Assembly: GCA_029251085.1 (NCBI GenBank)
Contig: JAQXDZ010000065.1
Coordinates: forward strand, 91,428 to 155,427
Length of the DNA stretch: 64,000 nucleotides
Direction of reading: 5' to 3'
Source of the DNA: Mariniblastus sp.
Lineage (GTDB): Bacteria; Planctomycetota; Planctomycetia; Pirellulales; Pirellulaceae
In this document: positions 37,258-45,734 of the stretch, piece by piece
How positions within the stretch are numbered: the stretch's first letter is position 1
How the letters are laid out: every line of letters starts with the position of its first letter
Position numbers and translations under genes: made by a program
Notes under the pieces: generated by a model
The model's input: the letters and a program-made list of their open reading frames with translations, nothing else
Databases searched by the model: none
What the model was told of the DNA's origin: nothing

Positions 37258-37794
37258 ATGTTTAAAAAAACAAAATTTAGATTCGGAAAAATTGCAAGGG
37301 TTCGAAGTAAGCGAACTGGCATTTTGACAACTGACCTATTGATTGCTGCTGTCACACTGTTGAGCGTTATCACTTTTTTCACAACCTGCAGTTTCCAAAT
37401 TCGCCTGGTGTGGAAAGATATTCGCCACCAGCGAATTGCCATGGAGGAACTGAATAACCAACTCGAATCCATCACTCTTTTGAGTGAAACGGAAGCTTCG
37501 AAAGCGCTAAATAGCCTTGTGCCTTCAACCGCCTGCGAAAACTCTCTGCAGGATCCGAAACTAACAGGCGCATTGAGAAAAGACTTATTGGGAACCCGGG
37601 TCACTCTTCAATTAAATTGGAACAAACGTCACTACGGGAAACCGCTGGAAATCTCGGGGTGGATTCAAAACACTGCCCCAAAATTCAATCCTCAGTCGCA
37701 GTCCACGCCTACCCCTTCCATCTCCACCCTTCAGTCGGTGAGCATACCGCAGCAATCTTCTCAAACGGTCAGCTTTGGAAAGGAAGCACGCTAA
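37258..37794 (+). CDS. Pseudopilin-like protein (GspI-like position)
   Basis: The protein has 178 residues. A short basic leader ends KRTG and is followed by the hydrophobic helix ILTTDLLIAAVTLLSVITFF. This has the layout of a prepilin N-terminus, with cleavage after Gly, but position +5 is Asp instead of the normal Glu. The remainder is polar with a proline/serine-rich tail. Its position after the GspF-like genes and before two more pilin-like genes suggests a minor pseudopilin. The 3' end overlaps the next ATG by one base. Confidence 0.68.
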   Translation: MFKKTKFRFGKIARVRSKRTGILTTDLLIAAVTLLSVITFFTTCSFQIRLVWKDIRHQRIAMEELNNQLESITLLSETEASKALNSLVPSTACENSLQDPKLTGALRKDLLGTRVTLQLNWNKRHYGKPLEISGWIQNTAPKFNPQSQSTPTPSISTLQSVSIPQQSSQTVSFGKEAR

Positions 37795-38369
37795 TGCGAA
37801 CTCAACCCAATCGCCGTGGATTTTCTTTAATCCAATTGACATTATTGATGCCAACCCTGCTGGTTTTATTCCTGGTGACAGCAGCGTGGATTCACCAAAC
37901 GATGACCTTTTCATCGAATATAAAAAAACAGCAATCGCAACATCAGAACCTAACGAGGCTCGCCTCTCAATTCCGACGAGACGTCCAACGATGCCAATCT
38001 ATTTCCATGGTCAACGAGCAGCAAATCTGCCTCCAGAACCGCGACCTTACAGAGATCAATTACACCGTCAATGAACATGCCATCCAATTTTGGCAAAACG
38101 CGGCCGATGGCCAACGAATTCGTCACGACCAATTTGATCTAGCGTCAGGTTCGATCACAAAATTTGATGACACCGAGTTGCCCGATTGGATTTCGCTGGT
38201 CATCAGTCGTCTCCCTTCCCCCAACCGATTCCCCAAGCAGCCAACGTCACCGTCTGACCAGACCTCGATTACCGAACTCCATATTCGATCCAAGCCCAAT
38301 CGCTGGGGGGCACACTTATTGCTGGATAAAGAGTCAGCCCAAGGAGGGAACGATGAAACGACTAACTAG
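37794..38369 (+). CDS. Pseudopilin-like protein (GspJ-like position)
   Basis: From the ATG at 37794, which shares an A with the previous stop, the protein has 191 residues. The leader RTQPNRRG precedes FSLIQLTLLMPTLLVLFLV, a prepilin-type helix with Gln at +5 instead of Glu. After it comes a coiled helix (QQSQHQNLTRLASQFRRDVQRC), like the N-terminal helix of GspJ. It ends just past the start of the next gene (16-bp overlap), showing translational coupling. Confidence 0.7.
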   Translation: MRTQPNRRGFSLIQLTLLMPTLLVLFLVTAAWIHQTMTFSSNIKKQQSQHQNLTRLASQFRRDVQRCQSISMVNEQQICLQNRDLTEINYTVNEHAIQFWQNAADGQRIRHDQFDLASGSITKFDDTELPDWISLVISRLPSPNRFPKQPTSPSDQTSITELHIRSKPNRWGAHLLLDKESAQGGNDETTN

Positions 38370-38757
38370 GCAATCTCGAAAGGGCACAGTTCTAATCACT
38401 GTCCTCGTCTGCATGGGGTTCACCACGTCTATCTTACTAGGTTGGATACACATGAGCCTTAATATGAGGCGAGGTCTTCGCCGGGACCAACAACTGATTC
38501 AAACCCACTGGCTACTCGAAGCAGGCATTCAACAGGGGCTGCAAAACATCAAATCGGACAAAACCTACGAAGGGGAATTGATTACCCTTTCTCAACCACT
38601 CTCCAATCTGGATCGCGCGGCGATTGAGATCAAAATACTACCGGCAACAGAGCTCGAGAAAACCAAACGCATGAAGGTTATCGCAACCATCCAAAAGAAT
38701 ACATCAAACCCTGAAACTACGACAATGCGTTCAATCACGCTTCAAGTTACCCAGTGA
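38353..38757 (+). CDS. Pseudopilin-like protein (GspK/PilX-like)
   Basis: From the ATG at 38353 the protein has 134 residues, supported by a strong AAGGAGG ribosome site 5 bp upstream that lies inside the previous gene. The leader MKRLTRQSRKG is followed by the hydrophobic TVLITVLVCMGFTTSILLGW, resembling GspK/PilX-type minor pilins, which often lack the +5 Glu. It is much shorter than true GspK (~300 residues), so the globular insert is missing. It completes a minor-pilin-like trio in this operon. Confidence 0.7.
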   Translation: MKRLTRQSRKGTVLITVLVCMGFTTSILLGWIHMSLNMRRGLRRDQQLIQTHWLLEAGIQQGLQNIKSDKTYEGELITLSQPLSNLDRAAIEIKILPATELEKTKRMKVIATIQKNTSNPETTTMRSITLQVTQ

Positions 38758-38841
38758 CCCATGAAAACAAACACCCCGCACCATCAGCTATCGCAAATAA
38801 TGCACGGCCAATCAGGCCATGATTGCTCCAAAGGAATTACT

Positions 38842-39699
38842 ATGTTTCGCTCATTGCAACCGTATTCAAAAGCCAACCAACGCACTGCTTTCACACTCGT
38901 TGAGCTACTCGTTGTCGTCGCCATTATTGGAATCCTGATCGGCATGCTGTTACCTGCTGTCCAGCAAGTTCGTGAAGCCGCCCGCCGTGTCAGTTGCTCA
39001 AACAACATTGCACAACTGGGAATCGCATTACACAACTATGAATTTGGGCATGAACATCTCCCACCAGGTGTCATCAACCCGACAGGGCCAATTCTCTCTC
39101 AGCCGATTGGACAACATGTCAGCTTCCTCGTTGAGCTGCTGCCTTACATAGAGCAGTCTGGAATCGCCAATCGATTCGATAAATCACTGGGAACCTATGC
39201 CCCCGCCAATGCTCCTGCCCGCGAACAAAAAATCTCACTCTTCGAATGCCCTTCCGATTATTTCACGGCGTACGATGGAACAGCGGGATTAACTAACTAC
39301 GCGGGTTGCCACCACAGCACCGAAGCACCGATCGATACCGACAACAACGGTCTGCTATTTTTAAATAGCGAGATCAGCTACAGCGATATCCACGATGGAA
39401 GCAGCAACACAATCCTCGTCGGAGAACTACTGTTCGACCAATCAAGCAACCTCGGCTGGGCGTCAGGCACTCGAGCATCGCTACGAAACACAGGCCCTAT
39501 TGTTATCATGGCAGGCGCCATTCCAGCCGCTCCGACCAATCTAAAAGAGGTCGGAGGGTTCGGCAGTCGCCACCCAGGCATTACCAACTTTTGTTTCGCT
39601 GATGGACGCGTCTCTTCTATCTCCGATGGCATCGACACAATTGTTTATCAGAACCTAGGAGACCGGGCCGATGGGGCGATGATGGGTGAGAGTTATTAG
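38842..39699 (+). CDS. DUF1559 prepilin-type N-terminal protein
   Basis: From the ATG at 38842 the protein has 285 residues; AAAGGA lies 7 bp upstream. An earlier in-frame ATG at 38761 has no ribosome site. The leader ends QRTA and the helix FTLVELLVVVAIIGILIGML is a full prepilin N-terminus with Glu at +5. LLPAVQQVREAARRVSCSNN follows and is the signature of DUF1559, a family vastly expanded in Planctomycetes. The C-terminus has the family's H-PGITNFCFADGRV block. These are thought to be pseudopilin-like surface proteins; the function is unknown. Confidence 0.93.
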   Translation: MFRSLQPYSKANQRTAFTLVELLVVVAIIGILIGMLLPAVQQVREAARRVSCSNNIAQLGIALHNYEFGHEHLPPGVINPTGPILSQPIGQHVSFLVELLPYIEQSGIANRFDKSLGTYAPANAPAREQKISLFECPSDYFTAYDGTAGLTNYAGCHHSTEAPIDTDNNGLLFLNSEISYSDIHDGSSNTILVGELLFDQSSNLGWASGTRASLRNTGPIVIMAGAIPAAPTNLKEVGGFGSRHPGITNFCFADGRVSSISDGIDTIVYQNLGDRADGAMMGESY

Positions 39700-39741
39700 T
39701 TGCAAGCCTGCAGATCGGGCGAGGCAAACCGCGAGTTACCT

Positions 39742-41235
39742 CTAAGTTTGCTCGATCGTTTCCGTAGATTGGAAGTTCAATGAGTCGAGAATATCCTGTG
39801 TCATTAAAATGCACTGGTTTCGGCCGCTGGCCTTCGCTCGATAGAGACACTTGTCCGCCATCTCGAACAACTCAACAACCGATTGAGCATTGGCAAATTC
39901 AGTAGAAACAACTCCCACCGAAATCGTCAACCGAATTACCTTGTCATCTGTTCGCAATGGATTGCTTTCGACTAATTCACGTAGACGCTCGGCCACTGCT
40001 AATGACATTTCTTGGTTGCAGTCACTCAGAGTAACGATAAACTCTTCGCCACCATAGCGATAAACATTGTCGTACTCACGCAAAACACTTGTGAGTAGTT
40101 TTGCAATGTGAATCAATGCTTCATCACCAATTTGATGCCCATAGGAGTCGTTGCACTCTTTAAAATAGTCAATATCGACGACCAGCAAGGAGTAGAAACT
40201 CTTCACCCGGCAACAGCGTGCAAAAGCCTGACTGGATTGCTCTTCATAGGCTCGACGATTTAACACATCCGTCAACGGATCTCGGTAAACAGTCGTCCTC
40301 AACTTCTCATTCTCAGCAGCAATTTTTTGCTGAGCCTTCACATGCGAAATTGAAATTTCGGTCATTTTAGCTTTCGCAGCTAATTCGATATCCCGGAGAG
40401 ACATCGCCGTACCATCGTGGCGGAAACTCAAAAGTTTCGCGTAGTCAATCCACTTCGTCTGAGCAGCTGCAAACAATAGCTCCAAAGCCTCTTCATTGAT
40501 TGCCAATTCACCGTGAAACTTATCTTTACACGACTGAATCTGCTCTAGGGTTGCATCTGCTGAACTGAACAAACTGGCCAACTGCCAAGACAAATCAGCT
40601 TGTCGGCGCTGTTTTCCAGTTTGATCCTGATTAATGTCCTTAACAAATTGAACCACTGCTTCAGGGAAATTCCAACGGCTTAAAATTTCGGCTCCAACTT
40701 CGAAACGGTTGAACCCAAGCAATTTGTTTTCGTGCTTAATCACCGACTCAATCGAATTTACTTTCGATCCTGTCAACGCATCATCAGGGGTTTGGCGATA
40801 GACCGCAATTTCCCCAATGTTGGTCATCAATCCAGCGAGAAAACTCTCATCCGGATTCATTTGTGTCAAATGTGAAATCGACTGCGTGGAGACAGCAAGT
40901 GCCAGCGATTTTGTCCAAAACGCTGAATAGTCAAACCCACCATCCTCTTCCGCAACGTTAAATAGCGAGAACGAAAGGGCAAGCATGCGAACAGCACCCA
41001 TTCCCAGCATCACAATCGCACCGTCGAGAGTCTCAATCGGCCGCGCCGCCTGGATCAACGGGGAATTGCAATAGGAGACAATTTTAGCAGTCAATGCCGG
41101 ATCTACCTGAATGACTTTCGCGATGTCTTTCAAAGCTACATCAGGATCGTCAAACAACTCGAGAAGTTTGACCGCGACCGAGGGAGGACTGGGGAGATCC
41201 TCAATATTTAATTTTTTTAGCTGAATGGATTCCAT
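39742..41235 (-). CDS. HDOD-GGDEF protein (diguanylate cyclase)
   Basis: From the ATG at 41235 the protein has 497 residues, with AAAGGG upstream; the frame extends to 41304. Residues ~10-205 form an HDOD domain (LPSPPSVAVKLLELFDDPD, VDPALTAKIVSYCNSP, LDGAIVMLGMGAVR). Residues ~325-490 are a GGDEF domain with the active-site variant GGEEF and the inhibitory I-site REYD five residues before it. It should make cyclic di-GMP under product feedback, with HDOD as sensor or scaffold. It lies next to the mot operon, on the same strand, and could tune motility. Confidence 0.92.
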   Translation of the reverse strand: MESIQLKKLNIEDLPSPPSVAVKLLELFDDPDVALKDIAKVIQVDPALTAKIVSYCNSPLIQAARPIETLDGAIVMLGMGAVRMLALSFSLFNVAEEDGGFDYSAFWTKSLALAVSTQSISHLTQMNPDESFLAGLMTNIGEIAVYRQTPDDALTGSKVNSIESVIKHENKLLGFNRFEVGAEILSRWNFPEAVVQFVKDINQDQTGKQRRQADLSWQLASLFSSADATLEQIQSCKDKFHGELAINEEALELLFAAAQTKWIDYAKLLSFRHDGTAMSLRDIELAAKAKMTEISISHVKAQQKIAAENEKLRTTVYRDPLTDVLNRRAYEEQSSQAFARCCRVKSFYSLLVVDIDYFKECNDSYGHQIGDEALIHIAKLLTSVLREYDNVYRYGGEEFIVTLSDCNQEMSLAVAERLRELVESNPLRTDDKVIRLTISVGVVSTEFANAQSVVELFEMADKCLYRAKASGRNQCILMTQDILDSLNFQSTETIEQT

Positions 41236-41634
41236 GAGCTTACCCTTTGGAGCATCTTCTCCTGTAATGTTTGGAGCGAGACGCATATCTTTTAAGCAAA
41301 ACAACTGTCTAGGTCACACAGCATCGGGTCCAAACTCAATCTGTGTACCGCACCTAAAACCTACTGAACTAATCTTGCGGCATCCTGCTCAACTTACTCA
41401 TCCATCCGGAAACGTTGTCGCTCAGCGAACACCGTTACACAATTGTAATCGTTTAAACCTGCGTTACCTTGCGGCGAACGTATCCTCAAACCGAAAAGAA
41501 CTTTCCCTGTTGCAAAAAAATCAAACGGTCCTGTCGGTTAATACGAAGGGGAGGAGGCACACTATCGGCGACAAATCCAATGGTGAAAAAAAGCCTCAAT
41601 CAGCCACTGCTTCCAGTGGGATTATTCGAGTCCT
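41236..41634. other. Intergenic region upstream of HDOD-GGDEF gene
   Basis: About 400 bp between two same-strand genes. I see no gene, strong hairpin or recognisable promoter, although the HDOD-GGDEF promoter should be here. Confidence 0.5.
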
Positions 41635-42387
41635 TTACTTCTCGAGGCGTGAGATTACGAACGAAATCCGCGGTCGAGTCGAATTAGAAAACAACCACGG
41701 TTTCGCAGAAACGTTCATTCGTGATTTAACAGCCTCATCGAGTCGAAAGCAGCGATCGATTTGGTTGCGAATCGCCTCGGCAGCGTCCATCGCTTCGACC
41801 AGACAGCCCTTTGATGGCATTCGGGCCCAGACGACAATCTCCAGTGAAAAATCGTCTCTGGCAAGCTTCGTGATGGCTGACGACGCGAGTTGAATCGCGT
41901 CTTTCTGGAGCGGTTCTCGAACCTTCCCCTCTTCGAGCCGTTGAAGATTTTCAAAGGAATCAAAAACAATTTGACTGCGGGTGGGTGGCAACTCATCGAC
42001 ATCAAATTGCCTACCAACATTCGTCAGAAAACGCTTGAACTCTTCCGTCTGCCTGTCGATGATCAACTCCTTGTCGTCCTCTTCATCTGGACCAAAATGA
42101 GCTTTTAAATCCTTCTCGACATTCTCGCTGTGAATCGCATATATCGGACTCGGGGCTTTCTTCGGAATCAACAATCTTGAACGATCGCCCGGTTCACCAC
42201 CGGACAAGGCAATTGTCGTCTTGGCACTCATGAACGATCCCGTTCCCGCGTACATATTTGCACCAGTTTGCTCCTTCGCAAAGGCATTAAGCACAATGAA
42301 GAAGGCAAGCAACGCAGTCATCGTATCGCCAAATGAGATCAGATAAGCCTTGCTCGGTTTAGAAAGGGGTATTTTTTTCCTGGCCAT
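41635..42387 (-). CDS. MotB-like stator protein, second copy
   Basis: The protein has 250 residues. A short basic N-terminus precedes YLISFGDTMTALLAFFIVLNAF, a MotB plug/helix with the proton-carrying Asp and the TMTALLAFF motif. The C-terminal half occupies the place of the OmpA-like peptidoglycan-binding domain, but the usual GHTD and N-x-x-LS-x-x-RA motifs are not visible. It starts 5 bp after the previous motB-like gene, in an operon motA-motB-motB. It may form a mixed stator or serve a second proton-channel complex. Confidence 0.8.
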   Translation of the reverse strand: MARKKIPLSKPSKAYLISFGDTMTALLAFFIVLNAFAKEQTGANMYAGTGSFMSAKTTIALSGGEPGDRSRLLIPKKAPSPIYAIHSENVEKDLKAHFGPDEEDDKELIIDRQTEEFKRFLTNVGRQFDVDELPPTRSQIVFDSFENLQRLEEGKVREPLQKDAIQLASSAITKLARDDFSLEIVVWARMPSKGCLVEAMDAAEAIRNQIDRCFRLDEAVKSRMNVSAKPWLFSNSTRPRISFVISRLEK

Positions 42388-42392
42388 TTGAG

Positions 42393-43085
42393 CTATTTCC
42401 TCAATCCCGAAGCATAACCGCTCTGGGCATTAGGAGTGAATCGCTCAATCACGATGCGCAGATTCGAATTAGCGACATCGCCCTGACGCTTTAAAGTCAT
42501 AGCGACCTGACCGGGACGGGTCATTTCAGTATGAAACAAATAATCCATGACCGTCGACAGCCTGTCCGTATCCTTCTTATTCGAAAACTGAAGTGACGCG
42601 CGAAATGGCAAATCTTGCAATTGCTGTGATAACATCCCACAGATATCGCGACCACGGAAAGTTAACTGGTCGTTGGAGTCAAACAGCAAAGCCAGTGGAA
42701 CCTCAAACGCATGGGACGTAAGCTCATTCTGCTCGGCTTCCTCATCCGTTAATGACTTTAATCCATTGCCCCAAGTCTCGGTTGCCGGTTGCCTGAGAAT
42801 AGGGGGCATCGTCGCGCCGCGAATTGCGATCCGTGCCGCAGGCACTCGCAAACGGTTGATAAACGAATCATGATCGTTGTGCTTAATCTTCTTACCCGCG
42901 ACACCGGTTGCCGAACCGTTGGAGAAAATCGTCGAAATCGTCTTTTCAAATCGCTCGGGTTCCGTGGTAGAAAATGTCAACAACAGAATGAAGAAAGTCA
43001 TCAGAAGCGTAATAACGTCGCTGTAAGTCATAAACCAAGCGGGAATATCACCTTTGGGCTCCGGTAATTTTTTTTCTTTCGCCAT
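42393..43085 (-). CDS. motB: MotB-like flagellar stator protein
   Basis: The protein has 230 residues. PAWFMTYSDVITLLMTFFILLLTF at residues ~16-39 is the MotB membrane helix with the essential Asp in YSD. The C-terminal domain aligns in position with OmpA_C but is divergent, and a peptidoglycan-binding signature cannot be seen. MotB forms the stator that couples proton (or sodium) flow to flagellar rotation and is anchored to the cell wall. It follows motA by 82 bp and precedes a second motB-like gene by 5 bp. Confidence 0.85.
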   Translation of the reverse strand: MAKEKKLPEPKGDIPAWFMTYSDVITLLMTFFILLLTFSTTEPERFEKTISTIFSNGSATGVAGKKIKHNDHDSFINRLRVPAARIAIRGATMPPILRQPATETWGNGLKSLTDEEAEQNELTSHAFEVPLALLFDSNDQLTFRGRDICGMLSQQLQDLPFRASLQFSNKKDTDRLSTVMDYLFHTEMTRPGQVAMTLKRQGDVANSNLRIVIERFTPNAQSGYASGLRK

Positions 43086-43167
43086 GGTACGTCACTGACT
43101 GAATTGATCACAAAAACCAACTTGCTCCTAACTCGAAAGCCTACGCAAATTCATCTTCGGCATGAAC

Positions 43168-43953
43168 TTAGTTGCCATCCTTTTCCAATTGAAACACCTG
43201 CCTTGAGTTGGGAGACAGATAGGCCACCAACACGTCTTCCACGACCGGCGGAGCCAGTCCTTTCGCAAGTGCCGTGATTCCTGTAATCATCAACTCCCGA
43301 CAAGCAACCTCTTCTTTGGAACGGGCTTCCAGCTTTCCAGCCAGTGGGATGCAAACAACGTTCGCAATCACGGCACCGTACAGCGTGGTCAAAAGAGCGA
43401 CTGCCATCCCTTTACCAATCTTGCTTGGATCATCCAATGATTGAAGCATCTGCACCAGACCGACAAGCGTGCCGATCATGCCAAATGCCGGAGCGGCTGC
43501 CCCGGTTGAATCAAGAAGATTTTTTCCAACCGCATGACGATGCTCGATCGCTGCCAGCTCCGTTTCTAAAACGTTTCTGACCTGCTCCTCATCAGCACCG
43601 CCGATCACGATTTCCAAACCTCGCTTCATAAACTCGTCGTCAATGTTGTCGAGTTCGGATTCAAGCGCTAACAGACCATCCTTTCGAACAATGATTGCCA
43701 GGTTCTTGAACTGAGCAATTAACGCTTTCGACTCAGGCAGTCGCGAAACAAAGCACTTCTTGATCACCGTGACTGTCGAAAGACAAGTCTTTAACGGGAA
43801 GTTAATCAGCAGGGCAGCGAAGGAACCGCCAACAGTAATCATCACCGACGGGCCATCCATAAACGGCGTGAACCCCTTATCGCCTCCAATTTGGATGGCG
43901 GTAAAGATTAGGCCGAAACCGGCTAATAGACCTACAATTGTTGCTATGTCCAT
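43168..43953 (-). CDS. motA: Flagellar motor stator protein MotA
   Basis: The protein has 261 residues with four membrane segments (~5-22, ~32-50, ~150-170, ~185-205). GPSVMITVGGSFAALLINFP and the third/fourth-helix block PAFGMIGTLVGLVQMLQ ... VALLTTLYGAVIANVVCIPLAGKL are typical MotA/ExbB sequences. MotA surrounds the MotB dimer and pushes on FliG through its cytoplasmic loop (~55-140). It heads the motA-motB-motB unit, divergent from the flgB operon. Confidence 0.93.
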   Translation of the reverse strand: MDIATIVGLLAGFGLIFTAIQIGGDKGFTPFMDGPSVMITVGGSFAALLINFPLKTCLSTVTVIKKCFVSRLPESKALIAQFKNLAIIVRKDGLLALESELDNIDDEFMKRGLEIVIGGADEEQVRNVLETELAAIEHRHAVGKNLLDSTGAAAPAFGMIGTLVGLVQMLQSLDDPSKIGKGMAVALLTTLYGAVIANVVCIPLAGKLEARSKEEVACRELMITGITALAKGLAPPVVEDVLVAYLSPNSRQVFQLEKDGN

Positions 43954-44550
43954 CGGCGTTTATTACTAAGTTTGGAGCAAATCGTCAGTGAATCAGGGCA
44001 TCCCGCCCTCCTAATCATCGCCTCTATGAAATGCCTAAATCGATTCACAAATCGAATTACCGGTTATTTCAAAAGCGCATGACTATTCCGAAGTATTGGT
44101 CATCACTGGGGAAACCGCTGTATTTAATTTAATTTTTTTGCTTTTGTTTCAGATTTCGCGTTTGTTGCGCGCACGGTGTGCAACGCTCAAGGCTAAGAAA
44201 ATCCGATTATGCCGGTCGTTCACACCCAACTCGGGGGACTGGATTACAGTAAAACTGATTTTGCCGGTTGCTTGGGATCGGCAGCAGACTGCCCCCGCAG
44301 ACTCACCCCGAGAGAACCCGGTCCAAAACTCGAATCGCAAGAATGCCTAACTCGCTTGATGAAACCATTCTGCTAGCTTGAGCCCCCGGTTATCGACAAC
44401 CCAGCCGCCAACTTGCTGGTTTCCCAAAGAACTTAGGCATCACAAACCCAAACTCGCTTGAGAAACCAATTTCTCAAACCTTGATGCGGGAACCCGCAAT
44501 CTTGTTGCTACATGTTCAGGGTTAAAGCCTACCCAACCGATCTAGGTAGT
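43954..44550. other. Divergent motA / flgB intergenic region with repeats
   Basis: About 600 bp with no gene. ATGCCTAA(A/C)TCG occurs near 44031 and at 44344, and its inverse TTAGGCAT at 44433. AACTCGCTTGA(T)GAAACCA occurs at 44349 and 44451 with one indel. GTTGC...GCAAC forms a hairpin at 44164-44184. A GCGGG-AA-CCCGC palindrome is at 44486-44497. I find no -24/-12 sigma-54 element on the flgB side. Confidence 0.65.
44485..44498. promoter_or_regulatory. Palindrome TGCGGG-AA-CCCGCA upstream of flgB
   Basis: Six-base arms around an AA centre, 53 bp before the chosen flgB start. The same core with TT in the centre occurs at 63083 upstream of the FlgM-like gene, so it may be a shared operator. 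Confidence 0.4.
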
Positions 44551-44901
44551 ATGATCGGAAAAGTTGAACAATTCAGAGCGCTTCAGGAGGCAATTCAATT
44601 TGCGTCCCAGAACCATCGCGTCTCCAGCCAAAACCTTGCCAACATTAATACGCCGGGATACCAAACCCGAGAGGTCAATTTTGACCAACTGTTAGCAAGG
44701 CTGGATAGTACCGCAAATAATATCACGAACACAGATTATGAAGTCAGCCAGGTCGGGGGACTAGCCGAGCGACGTGACGGCAACAATGTCGACCTTGATC
44801 GGGAACTCGCAGCCCTCAAGAAAAACACGTTGGCCTACCAAACCCTGACCCAACTATTGGGATCCAAAATGGGAATCCTTAAACAAGCCATTAATGGTTA
44901 A
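44551..44901 (+). CDS. flgB: Flagellar basal-body rod protein FlgB
   Basis: From the ATG at 44551 the protein has 116 residues; an ATG at 44512 adds 13 residues with no family likeness. The rod-protein N-terminus is visible as HRVSSQNLANINTPGYQTREV, and the C-terminal helix ends YQTLTQLLGSKMGILKQAI, typical of FlgB. It forms the proximal rod of the flagellum in the periplasm and is exported by the flagellar secretion system. It is the first gene of a 12-gene plus-strand cluster. Confidence 0.92.
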   Translation: MIGKVEQFRALQEAIQFASQNHRVSSQNLANINTPGYQTREVNFDQLLARLDSTANNITNTDYEVSQVGGLAERRDGNNVDLDRELAALKKNTLAYQTLTQLLGSKMGILKQAING

Positions 44902-44930
44902 GCCACCAATCAACCTGGGAAGTAGTTTAA

Positions 44931-45362
44931 ATGTTTAGCAACCTTTTTTCAGCAGCGGATATTAGCGCCTCGGGAATGTCCGCTGAGCGTCTCCGCATGG
45001 AAACGGTTGCCAATAATATTGCCAATGCAAACACGACCAGATCAGTCGATGGACTTCCTTACCGCCGTAAGCAACTGATTTTTTCAGAAATACTTGATCC
45101 TCGACTGGGCAACACGACCGGTTTGCAGGGAGTCCGCGTTGCTGGCATGGAAGCCGACCAGAGTCCTTTTGAAATGGTTCATAAGCCCGGCCATCAGGAT
45201 GCGGATGAGAATGGGATGGTGAAAATGCCAAACGTACAAATTCCCAACGAAATGGTTGACCTAATAACTGCAAGTCGTTCTTACGAAGCAAACCTAAAAG
45301 CGCTTTCGTCTTTTAAAGACATGGTGGAGCAAACGTTGACCTTACTGCGAGTCCCTAGATGA
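44931..45362 (+). CDS. flgC: Flagellar basal-body rod protein FlgC
   Basis: The protein has 143 residues. ISASGMSAERLRMETVANNIANANTTRS is replaced here by the same pattern in the first 40 residues, and the C-terminal MVDLITASRSYEANLKALSS is the classic FlgC ending. It is a rod subunit next to FlgB. A GGGA ribosome site precedes the ATG. Its stop overlaps the fliE start (ATGA), so the two are translationally coupled. Confidence 0.94.
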   Translation: MFSNLFSAADISASGMSAERLRMETVANNIANANTTRSVDGLPYRRKQLIFSEILDPRLGNTTGLQGVRVAGMEADQSPFEMVHKPGHQDADENGMVKMPNVQIPNEMVDLITASRSYEANLKALSSFKDMVEQTLTLLRVPR

Positions 45363-45670
45363 ACCCAATTGCATCGGCTTCGTCGATTCCTTCACTGGAT
45401 AGCATTTCCAGTCTTGGCAATAACAAGGGGGCGACACGGAGTAACGGTGAAGGTGGCTTTTCAAAGTTGGTTGACAGCTTTGTTCAGCAGACCAATGAAA
45501 ACCAAATGATCTCTGATCAGGCGATTGACGACCTGGTTCAGGGGAAAACAGATAACGTGCATCAAGTCGTGTTGGCAGTCGCGAACGCCGAGATGTCATT
45601 TCAGCTATTTATGGAAATAAGAAATAAACTAATCGATTCCTACAACGACCTGATGCGAATGCAATTTTAA
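45359..45670 (+). CDS. fliE: Flagellar hook-basal body protein FliE
   Basis: The protein has 103 residues, the usual FliE length. A poorly conserved serine/glycine-rich N-terminus precedes the conserved C-terminal FSKLVDSFVQQTNENQ, VHQVVLAVANAEMSFQLFME and IRNKLIDSYNDLMRMQF blocks. FliE joins the MS ring to the rod. It overlaps flgC by 4 bp. Confidence 0.94.
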   Translation: MNPIASASSIPSLDSISSLGNNKGATRSNGEGGFSKLVDSFVQQTNENQMISDQAIDDLVQGKTDNVHQVVLAVANAEMSFQLFMEIRNKLIDSYNDLMRMQF

Positions 45671-45734
45671 TTGTCATTTGTTTTTAGATTGGTTTTACCA
45701 ATTTTGAACGTAAGGATTCCGATTCGAGAGACCT

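Noticed and set aside
38761..38841. Earlier ATG of the DUF1559 gene
   Set aside because: No ribosome site and a polar 27-residue extension; the ATG at 38842 has AAAGGA at the right distance and puts the prepilin leader at normal length.
44012..44030. GC-N10-CC as a sigma-54 promoter for motA
   Set aside because: The spacing fits but the surrounding bases are GC-rich and do not resemble TGGCAC or TTGC.
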